NCBI RefSeq assembly: GCF_002873455.1
Contig: NZ_MCUN01000010.1
Location: 186,001-250,000, forward strand
DNA: 64,000 bases
Source of the DNA: Vibrio splendidus
GTDB taxonomy: Bacteria > Pseudomonadota > Gammaproteobacteria > Enterobacterales > Vibrionaceae
Reading direction: 5' to 3'
The notes under the pieces are model-generated. The model was not told the origin of the DNA. It was given only the letters and a program-made list of their open reading frames with translations, and did no database searches. Each line of letters starts with the position of its first letter. Positions within the stretch are counted from its first letter, which is position 1. The position numbers and the translations under genes were made by a program. Below are positions 18,447 to 27,064 of the stretch, one piece after another.

Positions 18447-19340
18447 CTAACCTTTGACTGCGCCGGACGTTAAACCACTGATCATCTGTTTCGATGCGAA
18501 CAGGTAAGTAATCACGAGTGGCAAAATTGAAATTGTGGTACCTAGCATTACCGCGCCCCATGGCGTATTCGGAATGCCTTGAACGCTTCGTAGCGCCTGT
18601 GTAATCACGTAATTATCTGGGTTGTTAAGCACAACTAGAGGCTGCATGAACATGTTCCAGAAGAAAACGAATTGAACGATAGCCAGTGTTGCCAATGCAG
18701 GCTTCATCAGTGGCAGTACCACGCTCCAGTACGTTCTGAACTCACCTGCACCATCCAATTTCGCCGCTTCAAGCAGCTCTTTTGGAATCGATGCAATCAC
18801 GTGCTGGCGCATCAAAAAGATACCAAATGGCGTGGTGGTGAATGGTAGCCATACCGCCATATGGTTATCTAGCAAGCCTAAGAATTTCACGATCATGAAG
18901 TAAGGGATTAAGCTCAGCACAGGCGGAATTGCCATTGAGCCAACCAACATACCGAACAACACGTTCTTACCGCGGAACTTAAACACAGCAAATGCGTAAC
19001 CACCCATGCTACAAAACAGCAGCGATATGGTGGTCCCCAAGAAAGCCACGTAAATCGAGTTAAACATCGCTTTCCAAAACGGCATGATTTCAAGCAGTTT
19101 TGCATAGTTGATTGCTAAGCTATCGCCAATCGCAAAGCTAATGCCCGTGCCGAAAATTTCAGAGCGGTCACGAGTTGATAGTAGTGCTGACCACACGAAC
19201 GGGAATACCGTAATAATCGCTGAAACAACCAGTAAGATGCCTAGCATAACCATCAAGATTTTTGTCATGATGAACATGGCACGTTCGCTTGGTATCAAGC
19301 CACTTAGTGGTGAGGTATTTGTCTTAATTGATGTCGACAT
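18447..19340 (-). CDS. Sugar ABC transporter permease, MalG type (CUT1)
   Basis: A 297-residue inner-membrane protein with six predicted helices and the EAA loop (IPKELLEAAKLDGAGEFRTYWSVVLPLMKP) that contacts the ATPase. The N-terminal cytoplasmic tail of about 30 residues and a C-terminal GLTSGAVKG are typical of MalG-like proteins. Its ATG follows the MalF-type stop codon after one base, with AGGGGAA inside the upstream gene as ribosome site, so the two subunits are translated together. Confidence 0.92.
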   Translation of the reverse strand: MSTSIKTNTSPLSGLIPSERAMFIMTKILMVMLGILLVVSAIITVFPFVWSALLSTRDRSEIFGTGISFAIGDSLAINYAKLLEIMPFWKAMFNSIYVAFLGTTISLLFCSMGGYAFAVFKFRGKNVLFGMLVGSMAIPPVLSLIPYFMIVKFLGLLDNHMAVWLPFTTTPFGIFLMRQHVIASIPKELLEAAKLDGAGEFRTYWSVVLPLMKPALATLAIVQFVFFWNMFMQPLVVLNNPDNYVITQALRSVQGIPNTPWGAVMLGTTISILPLVITYLFASKQMISGLTSGAVKG

Positions 19341-19341
19341 A

Positions 19342-20328
19342 TTAATGTTCCCCTAAGCCTTTCTTACCGAAGAGTAAAAATTGAACCAATGTACAAGTCG
19401 CGATAAGTGCAAACAGTAACCACGAGATAGCCGATGCTGTGCCCATTTCTAGCCATTCCCAACCCACTTTGTAAAGGTACATCGAAATGGTTAAACCAGA
19501 TTGACCTGTACCACCCGTACCACGCGTTAAGACGAACGGTTCTTCAAACATTTGCAGGTTACCGATGATGGTCATCGTGATAGCAAAGAAGATAAACGGG
19601 CGAATCATGGGTAATGAGATATTCCAGAAGCGGCGGAAGGCATTGGCACCATCCATACGAGCCGCTTCCAAAATGTCTTTAGGAATCGTCATTAAACCTG
19701 TGGTGTAAAGAACGATGTTAAAACCGGTGTATTTCCAGAAAACCATGATCGCGATAGACGGCTTCACCATAGTGGCATCCTCTAACCATCGGATTGGTTG
19801 ATAATCGTTAACCCAAGCGAATGCCCAGCCAAACAAGGTACTATCAGCCAATGCCATCAACGTTTGGTTAATAATTCCTGAGTTAGGAGAGTACATATTG
19901 AAGAAAATCAGTGACGCTGCGACCGTTGATGTAATGAACGGTAGAAAATACGCTGATGTTAACCAGTGACGCATACGGTCACCCATTGAAACCAACATGT
20001 AAGCCACTGGAATAGCAACCAAGTGCTGAGCCACGCCTGATGTAACCGCTAGCCACAATGTGTTCTTCAACGAACGCCATAACCATGGGTCAGTCAATGC
20101 AATGTAATAGTTCTCAAAACCAACGAACTCCATCGCATCCATGCCTCTTACCGGATTCCACTCGTGGAACGACAGGTAAACAGAGAACAACAGCGGGAAG
20201 ATCCCAAATACAGAAAAAATGATCAGAAACGGCAGAAGAAATCCATACGGTGAAAGCGCTTTCAAATTTAGACGAGAAAAAAAGCTTTGCTCCGAAGGTT
20301 CTATCGTTGTGCTCGCTGTATGATTCAT
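19342..20328 (-). CDS. Sugar ABC transporter permease, MalF type (CUT1)
   Basis: A 328-residue membrane protein with about six helices. Its EAA loop is IPKDILEAARMDGANAFRRFWNISLPMIRP. It lacks the large periplasmic P2 loop of enteric MalF and so resembles the shorter UgpA/LacF type. It pairs with the MalG-type subunit. ATG 20328 has GAGG eight bases upstream. A hairpin with U-tract separates it from the binding-protein gene. Confidence 0.92.
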   Translation of the reverse strand: MNHTASTTIEPSEQSFFSRLNLKALSPYGFLLPFLIIFSVFGIFPLLFSVYLSFHEWNPVRGMDAMEFVGFENYYIALTDPWLWRSLKNTLWLAVTSGVAQHLVAIPVAYMLVSMGDRMRHWLTSAYFLPFITSTVAASLIFFNMYSPNSGIINQTLMALADSTLFGWAFAWVNDYQPIRWLEDATMVKPSIAIMVFWKYTGFNIVLYTTGLMTIPKDILEAARMDGANAFRRFWNISLPMIRPFIFFAITMTIIGNLQMFEEPFVLTRGTGGTGQSGLTISMYLYKVGWEWLEMGTASAISWLLFALIATCTLVQFLLFGKKGLGEH

Positions 20329-20347
20329 AGTAACGACCTCTTAAAAA

Positions 20348-20371
20348 GGAAGCGCGTTATCCACGCTTCCT
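20348..20371 (-). terminator. Leaky terminator/stability hairpin between binding protein and permease genes
   Basis: The stem GGAAGCG/CGCTTCC is followed on the minus strand by TTTTT. Hairpins here are common in binding-protein-dependent operons and let the binding protein be made in excess over the permease. Confidence 0.7.
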
Positions 20372-20394
20372 CACTTACTTAAAGTAAAAACAAA

Positions 20395-21642
20395 TTAAAG
20401 ATTACGCGTGCGACGCTTGATTAGACGCTCTGCCTCTTTTAGCGCAGTCTTGATGTCTTTACCCTCATCAAGTACTTCCATCAATGCGTTCTCTAAGATA
20501 ATAGAACGTGCAACGTGGTCGCCTTGTGCTGGAGATACTGGTTTGATGTTTTGCGCAACTTCAGCAAACAGAAGGCGTGCTTTTTGTCCGCCTAAGAACT
20601 CCATCTCTTCTTGGAATAACTCATCGTCATACGTGGTTACGTTAGAAGGGAAGGCCGCGATAGTTTCAAAGGCACCCAATTGAACATCACGATCAGTTGT
20701 CATATATTCGATAAGAGCCCACGCTTCATCTGGGTTGTCTGATTGAGTTGGAATAGAAAGGAATGAACCACCCCAGCTTCCGTAGATGCCATCTGGAAGG
20801 TTAGATACTGCCCATTTACCCGCTGTATCTGGAGCCATCCAGTTTTGAAGGTGACCTAACAGCCATGCGCCAGATAGTTGAGTTGCTAAAGTGCCGTTAC
20901 GGAAACCTTCGTACCACTCGTTAGACCAAGCCAGAATTTGACCATCTAAGCCTTTGTCACGAATCTCTTTCGCTACTTCAAAAGCGTGAACGAAACGTTC
21001 TGACGTCACAACTGGGTTGCCATCTTTATCGAAGTAAAGGCCTTCACCTTCAGGAACAGTCGTAAAGATAATCGCTTGTGCAACGTCTGCTGCTGAAGCG
21101 ATAAGTTGTACGTTTTGCTCTTTCAGTTTTTCACCAGCAGCAATGTATGAATCCCAATCTTTGATTGCTTCTTCTACATCAATACCTGCTTTTTCGAATA
21201 CATCTGTGCGGTAGTACATAACACCAGGACCTAGATCCACAGGAATACCGTACATGTTGCCATCAGCGCCTTTGCCTTGTGCCCATGCGTAAGGTGCGAA
21301 TCGTTCTTCGTACTTATCTGCGCCGTAGTTTTCAGACAAGTTAACTAAGCCACCAGAACCCACGAATGGACCGATTTTTTCTACATCTACAACGATCACA
21401 TCACCTGCACCAGAGCCCGTTGCTAGGTTAGTCGTTAATTTGGTGTGGTGGTCACCGTGGTTGTTCATAAGGTAATCAACTTTAATCCCTGTTTCCTTTT
21501 CGAAATCAGGCAGTAACACCTTCAGGCTGCTATCGAAATCAGGGAAACCATCGAAACGAATTTCTTTGTCAGCCGCATTAACAGCCGTTGTACCTAATCC
21601 TAAAGCAACCGCGCATGAAAGCGCTAAGGTCTTAAATTTCAT
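20395..21642 (-). CDS. Extracellular sugar-binding protein (family 1 SBP)
   Basis: A 415-residue periplasmic protein with a Sec signal peptide (MKFKTLALSCAVALGLG...AVNA, cleavage before ADKE, about residue 23). The mature part has the MalE-like fold signatures: VDYLMNNHGDHHTKL near the N-terminus, the AGDVIVVDVEKIG segment and WGGSFLSIPTQSDNPDEAW in the C-lobe. It delivers the imported glycoside to the permeases and is not a lipoprotein. The gene follows the LacI gene after 18 bp, so regulator and binding protein share a transcript. Confidence 0.92.
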   Translation of the reverse strand: MKFKTLALSCAVALGLGTTAVNAADKEIRFDGFPDFDSSLKVLLPDFEKETGIKVDYLMNNHGDHHTKLTTNLATGSGAGDVIVVDVEKIGPFVGSGGLVNLSENYGADKYEERFAPYAWAQGKGADGNMYGIPVDLGPGVMYYRTDVFEKAGIDVEEAIKDWDSYIAAGEKLKEQNVQLIASAADVAQAIIFTTVPEGEGLYFDKDGNPVVTSERFVHAFEVAKEIRDKGLDGQILAWSNEWYEGFRNGTLATQLSGAWLLGHLQNWMAPDTAGKWAVSNLPDGIYGSWGGSFLSIPTQSDNPDEAWALIEYMTTDRDVQLGAFETIAAFPSNVTTYDDELFQEEMEFLGGQKARLLFAEVAQNIKPVSPAQGDHVARSIILENALMEVLDEGKDIKTALKEAERLIKRRTRNL

Positions 21643-21660
21643 GTTCTATCCTTAATATTT

Positions 21661-22668
21661 TTATAGGGTAACTGGTAAATCCGATACCGAGTTTCTAGTG
21701 ACCAACGTCGGCAGCAATTTAAAGTTCACGTCATGTTTGATTTTTTTTAGCTTCTGTAGAGTGAGCTGTACTGCTTCAACGCTCATCTCTTCGATAGGGA
21801 AATTAATGGTGGTCAAACTAGGTGTCAGATAGCGCGCGAAGATGGTGTTATCGAAGCCCACTAGTGATACATCTTTCGGAACAGACAGCCCCTCTTGATG
21901 CAACACCTCGAAGGCGCCAAATGCCATGTGATCATTGGAAGCAAATACTGCTGTGAAATGACACTTACGATTAATCAGCTTCTTCATAGCACTTATGCCA
22001 GTCTCTTCAGTAAAGCCCGCTTCCGAGACTAAAGCTTCATCGTATGGCACACCCGCTTCTTCCAAGGCCTTTCGATACCCCTGCAAACGCCCCCTAGCAT
22101 CTGCTTTATCTAAAGGCCCGGTAATACACGCGATATCTGTATGTCCCTTTTGCAAAAGATATTGAGTAGCGAGTAGCCCCCCGACTTCGTTATCAATATC
22201 TATGCAACTCATCGCCATTTCGGGGATGAAGCGGTTAATCAAAACCACAGGGGTCCCCTGTTCTTCCAATTCAATTAAATAGTCATCACTCAGCAGTTGA
22301 GTATGAAGAATCAAAGCATCAACTCGACGCCCCAATAAAAACTCTACAGACTCGCGCTGCCCTTGCTCTGTGTTAGAACCCGCCGTGACAACAGCGTGGT
22401 AACCAAAGCGGCGTAGGTTCTCTTCTATGCAATGCAAGATGCCTGAATAAAACGAACCGCCAAGTTCTGGAACAACAACACCAACACTACCTGTACGACT
22501 TGACGCCAAGGCTTGAGCGATAGAATTAGGACGATAGCCTAACTCTTTGATCGCTTTTTCTACCTTTAGCTTCTTGTCATGACTGACTCTACTGGTGCCA
22601 TTAATGACTCTAGACACTGTCGCCTGAGACACACCTGCATGTTCCGATACGTGTTTAATTGTCGCCAC
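21661..22668 (-). CDS. LacI-family transcriptional regulator heading the sugar ABC operon
   Basis: A 335-residue regulator that starts with GTG (AGG six bases upstream). Its HTH reads IKHVSEHAGVSQATVSRVIN and the hinge PNSIAQALASSRT, followed by a ligand-binding domain with VGFDNTIFARYLTPSLTTI. It is the first gene of the operon LacI-SBP-permeases-GH1-ATPase, and two LacI-type operator sequences lie 25-140 bp upstream, so autoregulation is likely. The effector is presumably the imported beta-glucoside. It is about as long as the distal LacI protein (337 aa) but differs clearly in the HTH. Confidence 0.92.
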   Translation of the reverse strand: MATIKHVSEHAGVSQATVSRVINGTSRVSHDKKLKVEKAIKELGYRPNSIAQALASSRTGSVGVVVPELGGSFYSGILHCIEENLRRFGYHAVVTAGSNTEQGQRESVEFLLGRRVDALILHTQLLSDDYLIELEEQGTPVVLINRFIPEMAMSCIDIDNEVGGLLATQYLLQKGHTDIACITGPLDKADARGRLQGYRKALEEAGVPYDEALVSEAGFTEETGISAMKKLINRKCHFTAVFASNDHMAFGAFEVLHQEGLSVPKDVSLVGFDNTIFARYLTPSLTTINFPIEEMSVEAVQLTLQKLKKIKHDVNFKLLPTLVTRNSVSDLPVTL

Positions 22669-22692
22669 TCGAACCTCGATACTTCATTAGCT

Positions 22693-22706
22693 TGTAACCG
22701 CTTTCA
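22693..22706. promoter_or_regulatory. LacI-type operator (13 of 14)
   Basis: TGTAACCGCTTTCA matches the generic LacI/CcpA-family palindrome TGWAARCGYTWWCA at 13 of 14 positions. It is centred about 31 bp upstream of the GTG start of the LacI gene, a repression position. Confidence 0.6.
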
Positions 22707-22791
22707 AAACGATTATTAAAGAAAGGCGTCTTGGTTGAAGTGAGTGGCATCACACTAAAGTTGGAGGTAAAAAGGCCAGTTGTGGAAATCA

Positions 22792-22805
22792 TGAAAGCGC
22801 TTACA
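22792..22805. promoter_or_regulatory. LacI-type operator (14 of 14)
   Basis: TGAAAGCGCTTACA is a complete match to TGWAARCGYTWWCA. It lies 99 bp upstream of the other operator, a spacing that would allow DNA looping. Confidence 0.65.
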
Positions 22806-22819
22806 GATTCCCTTCACGT

Positions 22820-22836
22820 CATGAAACTGTTTCATG
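22820..22836. promoter_or_regulatory. Perfect 17-bp palindrome of unknown binder
   Basis: CATGAAACTGTTTCATG has 8-bp arms around one T. It differs from the LacI-type operators because it lacks the central CG, so a different regulator or a second LacI specificity may bind. Confidence 0.5.
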
Positions 22837-23059
22837 GGATTATTGTTTACATTATCAGTATGACGTTCGATTACTTACTCATCAGATCAAACAAGTACGT
22901 CAAAATCCATTTTTTGAAAGCGTCATTTCATGATAAATCCGCAGCTGACGGCAATATACACAGAGACAAAATACGCGAGGAAATTGACCTTATTATTTCA
23001 AGGATAACCCGAAATTGTATGAGAACATTTCACTGCTTCTTTAATTCACGCACCCAGAG

Positions 23060-23088
23060 ACAAAAAAGCCCAGCGCAAGGCTGGGCGT
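23060..23088 (-). terminator. Intrinsic terminator of the chemoreceptor gene
   Basis: The stem GCCCAGC/GCTGGGC with a five-base loop is followed on the minus strand by six T, just after the chemoreceptor stop codon. Confidence 0.9.
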
Positions 23089-23116
23089 GAAATTATCGAC
23101 AAACTCGATGCTGTGT

Positions 23117-25135
23117 TTAACCCCTGACATGTGGATGCTTCGCTAACTTAAATTCCTGCGTTAACGAAAACTGCTCTTGGGACATCACTTCAAGCTGTTG
23201 ACCATGTGAAAAAAGCAGTTGAGAACGCTTGGAGTTCTCTTCTGCCAACATGTGTATCTGGCTGATATTTTGAGTGACTTGAGAGGCCACAACCTGATGT
23301 TCGGTGGTCGCGGTAGCGATCTGATGGCTTCTTTGTTCAACTTCATTGAGAAGATCAAACACAGTGGAGATTGAGTGATTAACCTCTCCAGTCTGTTCTA
23401 CGCATTGAATCATCCCCTCCACACATTGGTTAATTTGCTCAACCGCCAACTTAGAGCTGGTTTGCAGTTGTTCAATTTTATTGTGGATCTCTTGAGTTGA
23501 TGCATTGGTTTTCGCTGCCAATACTCGAACTTCATCAGCAACCACAGAAAAACCTCTTCCTTGCTCCCCTGCTCGTGCCGCTTCAATAGCCGCGTTAAGT
23601 GCCAATAGATTGGTTTGTTCTGAGATGCCCGATATCACATCGAGAATCGAGCCAATACTAGCACTCTCTTTTTCAAGCTGAGCAATGGTCACTGTCGATT
23701 CAGCCAGTTGACTTTCTAAACCGCTCATCATCTCGACGCTTTTATCCATGGTCTTTTGACCATCACTTGAACTGGATACCGCTTCAGTCACTAGTGTTAA
23801 AGTTTGGTTAGCCGCTTGAGTGATTTCCGTCACTGAGCACTCAATCTGCTCCATCGCTGTTGCCACCATAACAGTTTGATTGGTTTGGTCTTGCATCGCT
23901 TCACGCAGTGAACTACTCGTGCTCTGGTTCTCCAAAGAAGCTTGCTGTAAGTGCATCGACGACTGACGCATGTTCTCAATCATTTGAGCTAGATGGCTGA
24001 TCACCAAATTAACTTTGTCACTCACTGAACCAAATTCATTATTAGCTTGATACTCAACCTTAGAACTCAGGTCTTTGTTCGCTACTTGGTCTAACGCACT
24101 TTGCACTAATTTACTTGGCTTGCGGATCCCTTTAGCAATGTTCAACCCGATCAACATGGCAATGAAAACCGATGACGCTGAGATGATGACCTGCATCAAA
24201 AGTGCTTGTTCAGAAGACTCCATCGACTCTTGATACAAACCTGTCGCGGTGTTTTCGGCGTACATAGAAAGCTCGTCGAAATGAGCTAACTGGACATCAA
24301 TTAGCTGTTCTATCTCCACTTTTTGTTCAGTTATTGATTCATGCAACTTAACGGTTTCCATGTGTGTAGACACTGAGCCTTGCGCTGAAAAGGCATGGGA
24401 CGTGAGCAATGACAAAGACTGCTTACTCCGGCGTAGCAAAGACGAGTCCAGATTATCCAGTTCTGATACAGCTTGTTCGAGTCGCTCTTTACGACTTTGT
24501 AGGCGACGCTCAACACCACGAACCTCCGATGAGGTTTGCAGAGAGAAAGCCTCATTCGCTTCTGCCGCAATCAAGCCCAACTGAACCAGTAATGCTTCTA
24601 CCGCTTTTTGCGTTACATCTGAGCTTGCGCTCGCCAATTGATTAACCAAAGTATTGTTAAGTTGATTCACTACCGATTGAAATTGTGTCTGCTCCATCGA
24701 ACCGAGGTCTTTGCTATCCAGATACTCAACGTAAAGTTCTAATACCAGATCTATCTTATCGATAGTCGACACGCCTGTTTGAGCGATATTGTTAAGCATG
24801 GCTTCCATTTGTGAGCCTGCTGCGCCTTTACCTTCAAACCAGCTCAATTGCGTCTGATACAGCTCGATTTTATTCAAGACGGTTTGTTTCAGTGGTTCAA
24901 GTTCATCAATGTAATTGGCGGATAAATAGGGAGTGGTGCTGCGATTAATATCCAAGAATCGAATCGTCAGCGCAGAGGATTGAAGCATTAAAGGAGTTGC
25001 TTGTTGAGTGATGGTTTCGATGTGTGAGGTTATGTTCTTGTTGCTGCTAATACTCAACAATGCGCTACCAAGCATGATGACTATCAGCGTGAAGAAACCT
25101 AAATAAACTCGAGACACTATGGAAGAAAGCCTCAT
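23117..25135 (-). CDS. Methyl-accepting chemotaxis protein
   Basis: A 672-residue transmembrane chemoreceptor. I use ATG 25135 ([15 protein letters not shown] six bases upstream) rather than the 17-codon longer frame. Domains in order: a first membrane helix (about 10-32), a helical periplasmic sensor of about 270 residues, a second membrane helix ([19 protein letters not shown], about 310-330), HAMP, then a cytoplasmic signalling domain with the hairpin tip [21 protein letters not shown]. No C-terminal CheR/CheB tether pentapeptide is visible. Its position between the sugar porin and the sugar operon suggests that it steers the cell towards the same oligosaccharide; that link is inference from context. 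A terminator-like hairpin sits just ahead of its ribosome site. Confidence 0.92.
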   Translation of the reverse strand: MRLSSIVSRVYLGFFTLIVIMLGSALLSISSNKNITSHIETITQQATPLMLQSSALTIRFLDINRSTTPYLSANYIDELEPLKQTVLNKIELYQTQLSWFEGKGAAGSQMEAMLNNIAQTGVSTIDKIDLVLELYVEYLDSKDLGSMEQTQFQSVVNQLNNTLVNQLASASSDVTQKAVEALLVQLGLIAAEANEAFSLQTSSEVRGVERRLQSRKERLEQAVSELDNLDSSLLRRSKQSLSLLTSHAFSAQGSVSTHMETVKLHESITEQKVEIEQLIDVQLAHFDELSMYAENTATGLYQESMESSEQALLMQVIISASSVFIAMLIGLNIAKGIRKPSKLVQSALDQVANKDLSSKVEYQANNEFGSVSDKVNLVISHLAQMIENMRQSSMHLQQASLENQSTSSSLREAMQDQTNQTVMVATAMEQIECSVTEITQAANQTLTLVTEAVSSSSDGQKTMDKSVEMMSGLESQLAESTVTIAQLEKESASIGSILDVISGISEQTNLLALNAAIEAARAGEQGRGFSVVADEVRVLAAKTNASTQEIHNKIEQLQTSSKLAVEQINQCVEGMIQCVEQTGEVNHSISTVFDLLNEVEQRSHQIATATTEHQVVASQVTQNISQIHMLAEENSKRSQLLFSHGQQLEVMSQEQFSLTQEFKLAKHPHVRG

Positions 25136-25158
25136 CGTTATTCCTTGATCTAGTGGCG

Positions 25159-25184
25159 AAAAAAAGGGCACAAAAAATGTGCCC
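25159..25184 (-). terminator. Intrinsic terminator between the porin gene and the chemoreceptor gene
   Basis: The stem GGGCACA/TGTGCCC has a five-base loop followed on the minus strand by seven T. It is 167 bp past the porin stop codon and only about 24 bp before the chemoreceptor start. Confidence 0.88.
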
Positions 25185-25350
25185 AAGAATGGAGTTAATT
25201 GAAACGTGCCCTAATCAATCTGCCTTTAGGGCTAAAACGGACAGTATTTACGTGCTCTTAAAAAGCATGGATATTCGAAAGCATAAGATTTGAAAGTATG
25301 ACTCTTTGAAAATATGCCTAATTCAAAGAGTTGATCTTTCTAGCTTGTGA

Positions 25351-26691
25351 TTACCACCAAGCTTCAAACATTGCACCGAACGACAATGTATCAACATTGG
25401 TTGTCTTCACTGTGTTGCCTTTCGTTTCTACATCACCCACGGTTGTGTAGAAGCGAAGCATTGGACGACTCCAAGGTAAGCCACCTAGAGATACGTTTTG
25501 AGACAGAGTGACTTTCCATGCGTTCTCTTCACCGTCATCATCGTAATCAACCATACCGTAGCCCGCTTCTAACCATGTAGAGTGCACATCATCCCATTGG
25601 TACTGTGGACGGACGATACCTGCGTATTCAGTATTCTCACGATCTAAGTCTGAGCCAGAATTGTCTTTGTAAGACACTAGGTAATCGATGATGAACTGTT
25701 CAGATGCCGCGTAGCTACCCTCAACACTTGCATACAAAGTCTGGTAGTCACCTTTAAGGTCGTATACTGATGAATCCGCACCGTCACCGTATTTAACAAC
25801 CAACTTGTTAGAGTCGCCCAAGCCTAATGTTGCACCTACTAGGTATGCCGTTTCATCGCTGACTTTCTGCCCCTGAGTTACCACTGGCTTCATCGTGTCT
25901 GTCACTGGATCGTATACGTATTCAGTTGTCGTTGACGTATCCGCTTCGCTAGATGCAAAACCATAGTTCGCGTAGAAATCTAGGTTACCAATGCCAGCAT
26001 CAATACTGTGTAGTTTAGCAGTCACGGCGTATCGACCATTATCATTTACGAGGCCGCCTTTCACTTGGCCAACAAAGCCCATATCTAGCTTAGCGCCGCC
26101 GAAATCTAGGTTGTTAAAGCCAGCGCCTTGACCATCGTGTGTCATCCAGAAGTAATCGTTCAAACCTTGTTGCGGACGTTGATGGAAGTCACGACCAGCC
26201 CACATATAAAGTTCTGGTTGGCTTTCAAATACGTTGGTTACACCTGCGTACATTTTTTTCATACTTAGGCCGCCGTCGTCAGCCCAAGCGTCTGCTTCCC
26301 AGTGGTCAGCCATGAATACGATATCCCAAATAGCACCATTGTCAGCTTCGAATAACTTAGCTAGCTGAACCTCACCACCATTGGCTTCGTTACCCAAACG
26401 ACCGACAGAACGACCTGTTGTACCGATGTCTACGTAACGCTCATCACCGCTCTTGTAGTGAGCGCCGTAACGAGCATAACCAGAGAAGACGATGCCATCT
26501 GGCACCTTAGTTTCTGCAGTTAAAACTGCGGGTTGTTGATCGTTAATATAATCAATATCAACAACCTTAGATTCTAACTCTTGAATTCGTTTTTCTAGTG
26601 CTTCGATATTAGTATCAGCAGCAAAAGAAGAGAGTGAAGCAAGCGACGCCGCCACTGCGACTGTTATTGGCAAAAGCTTAAATTTTTGCAT
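25351..26691 (-). CDS. LamB-type carbohydrate porin (maltoporin family)
   Basis: A 446-residue outer-membrane protein with a signal peptide (cleavage after SFAA or SSFA, about residue 24) and a short coiled-coil (NIEALEKRIQELESKV), as in Vibrio and Aeromonas sugar porins. LamB-family marks are GYARYGAHY at the first strand, AGRDFHQRP, and GPGAG-like GQGAGFNNLDFG. The C-terminus ends in an aromatic residue (FEAWW), as expected for BAM recognition. It likely admits the oligosaccharide used by the downstream locus. A LacI-type palindrome lies 190 bp upstream. Confidence 0.9.
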   Translation of the reverse strand: MQKFKLLPITVAVAASLASLSSFAADTNIEALEKRIQELESKVVDIDYINDQQPAVLTAETKVPDGIVFSGYARYGAHYKSGDERYVDIGTTGRSVGRLGNEANGGEVQLAKLFEADNGAIWDIVFMADHWEADAWADDGGLSMKKMYAGVTNVFESQPELYMWAGRDFHQRPQQGLNDYFWMTHDGQGAGFNNLDFGGAKLDMGFVGQVKGGLVNDNGRYAVTAKLHSIDAGIGNLDFYANYGFASSEADTSTTTEYVYDPVTDTMKPVVTQGQKVSDETAYLVGATLGLGDSNKLVVKYGDGADSSVYDLKGDYQTLYASVEGSYAASEQFIIDYLVSYKDNSGSDLDRENTEYAGIVRPQYQWDDVHSTWLEAGYGMVDYDDDGEENAWKVTLSQNVSLGGLPWSRPMLRFYTTVGDVETKGNTVKTTNVDTLSFGAMFEAWW

Positions 26692-26881
26692 TTTATTTCC
26701 CTATTATTTTTTTGAGTTTTCATCGAACAGGGAAATATTAAGCAATGAAAGAGTTGAAAAGTTGGTCGCTGTTCACACTGATAAATCAGCCTAAATGCCA
26801 TGAAACTTTTAGAGAATTCGTGCAGAAAAATACTGCCTTTAGAACAACAAGTTGCACTCGAAAATGCGTAACATATCAGCT

Positions 26882-26895
26882 TGAAATCGCTTTCA
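26882..26895. promoter_or_regulatory. LacI-type operator upstream of the porin gene (13 of 14)
   Basis: TGAAATCGCTTTCA matches TGWAARCGYTWWCA except at one central base and is nearly a perfect palindrome. It would place the porin under the same LacI control as the ABC operon. Confidence 0.5.
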
Positions 26896-26985
26896 TTTCA
26901 TCAGTATTGGTGGCCGCTATCACGAAAAAGTGTGTAGTAAAGAGACGAGAATAGAGTGCATTTTTGATTGGCTTTCATATATATG

Positions 26986-27023
26986 AAAAGCCTCAAAATC
27001 TAAGGCGAATTTTGAGGCTTTTT
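26986..27023. terminator. Terminator of the prolyl oligopeptidase gene
   Basis: The stem AAAAGCCTCAAAAT pairs with ATTTTGAGGCTTTT around a nine-base loop, 42 bp after the minus-strand stop codon. T-runs are present on both strands. Confidence 0.88.
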
Positions 27024-27064
27024 GGTTTGAGTCAAATACCCAGCTATCTAAAATCAAGTATTCG

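Larger units (their letters stand above)
22669..23116. other. 448-bp control region upstream of the sugar ABC operon
   Basis: It holds the promoter region of the LacI-ABC operon with two LacI-type operators and one separate palindrome, and at its far end the terminator of the chemoreceptor gene. A 119-codon plus-strand frame (22731-23090) runs through the operators and the terminator; I do not consider it a gene. Confidence 0.7.
26692..27064. other. Porin upstream region
   Basis: The 373-bp gap holds the porin leader (AGGG seven bases before ATG), a LacI-type palindrome at 26882-26895 and the shared terminator at 26986-27023. A 69-codon plus-strand frame here has no ribosome site and crosses the operator; I do not call it a gene. 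Confidence 0.6.

Noticed and set aside
17080..18561. N-terminally longer GH1 protein
   Set aside because: The extra 44 codons overlap the MalG-type gene and do not resemble GH1; the ATG at 18429 has a ribosome site.
22731..23090. 119-codon plus-strand frame upstream of the LacI-ABC operon
   Set aside because: It runs through two operators, a palindrome and the chemoreceptor terminator, and has no recognisable product.
26745..26954. 69-codon plus-strand frame upstream of the porin
   Set aside because: It has no ribosome site and crosses the LacI-type palindrome; composition looks noncoding.
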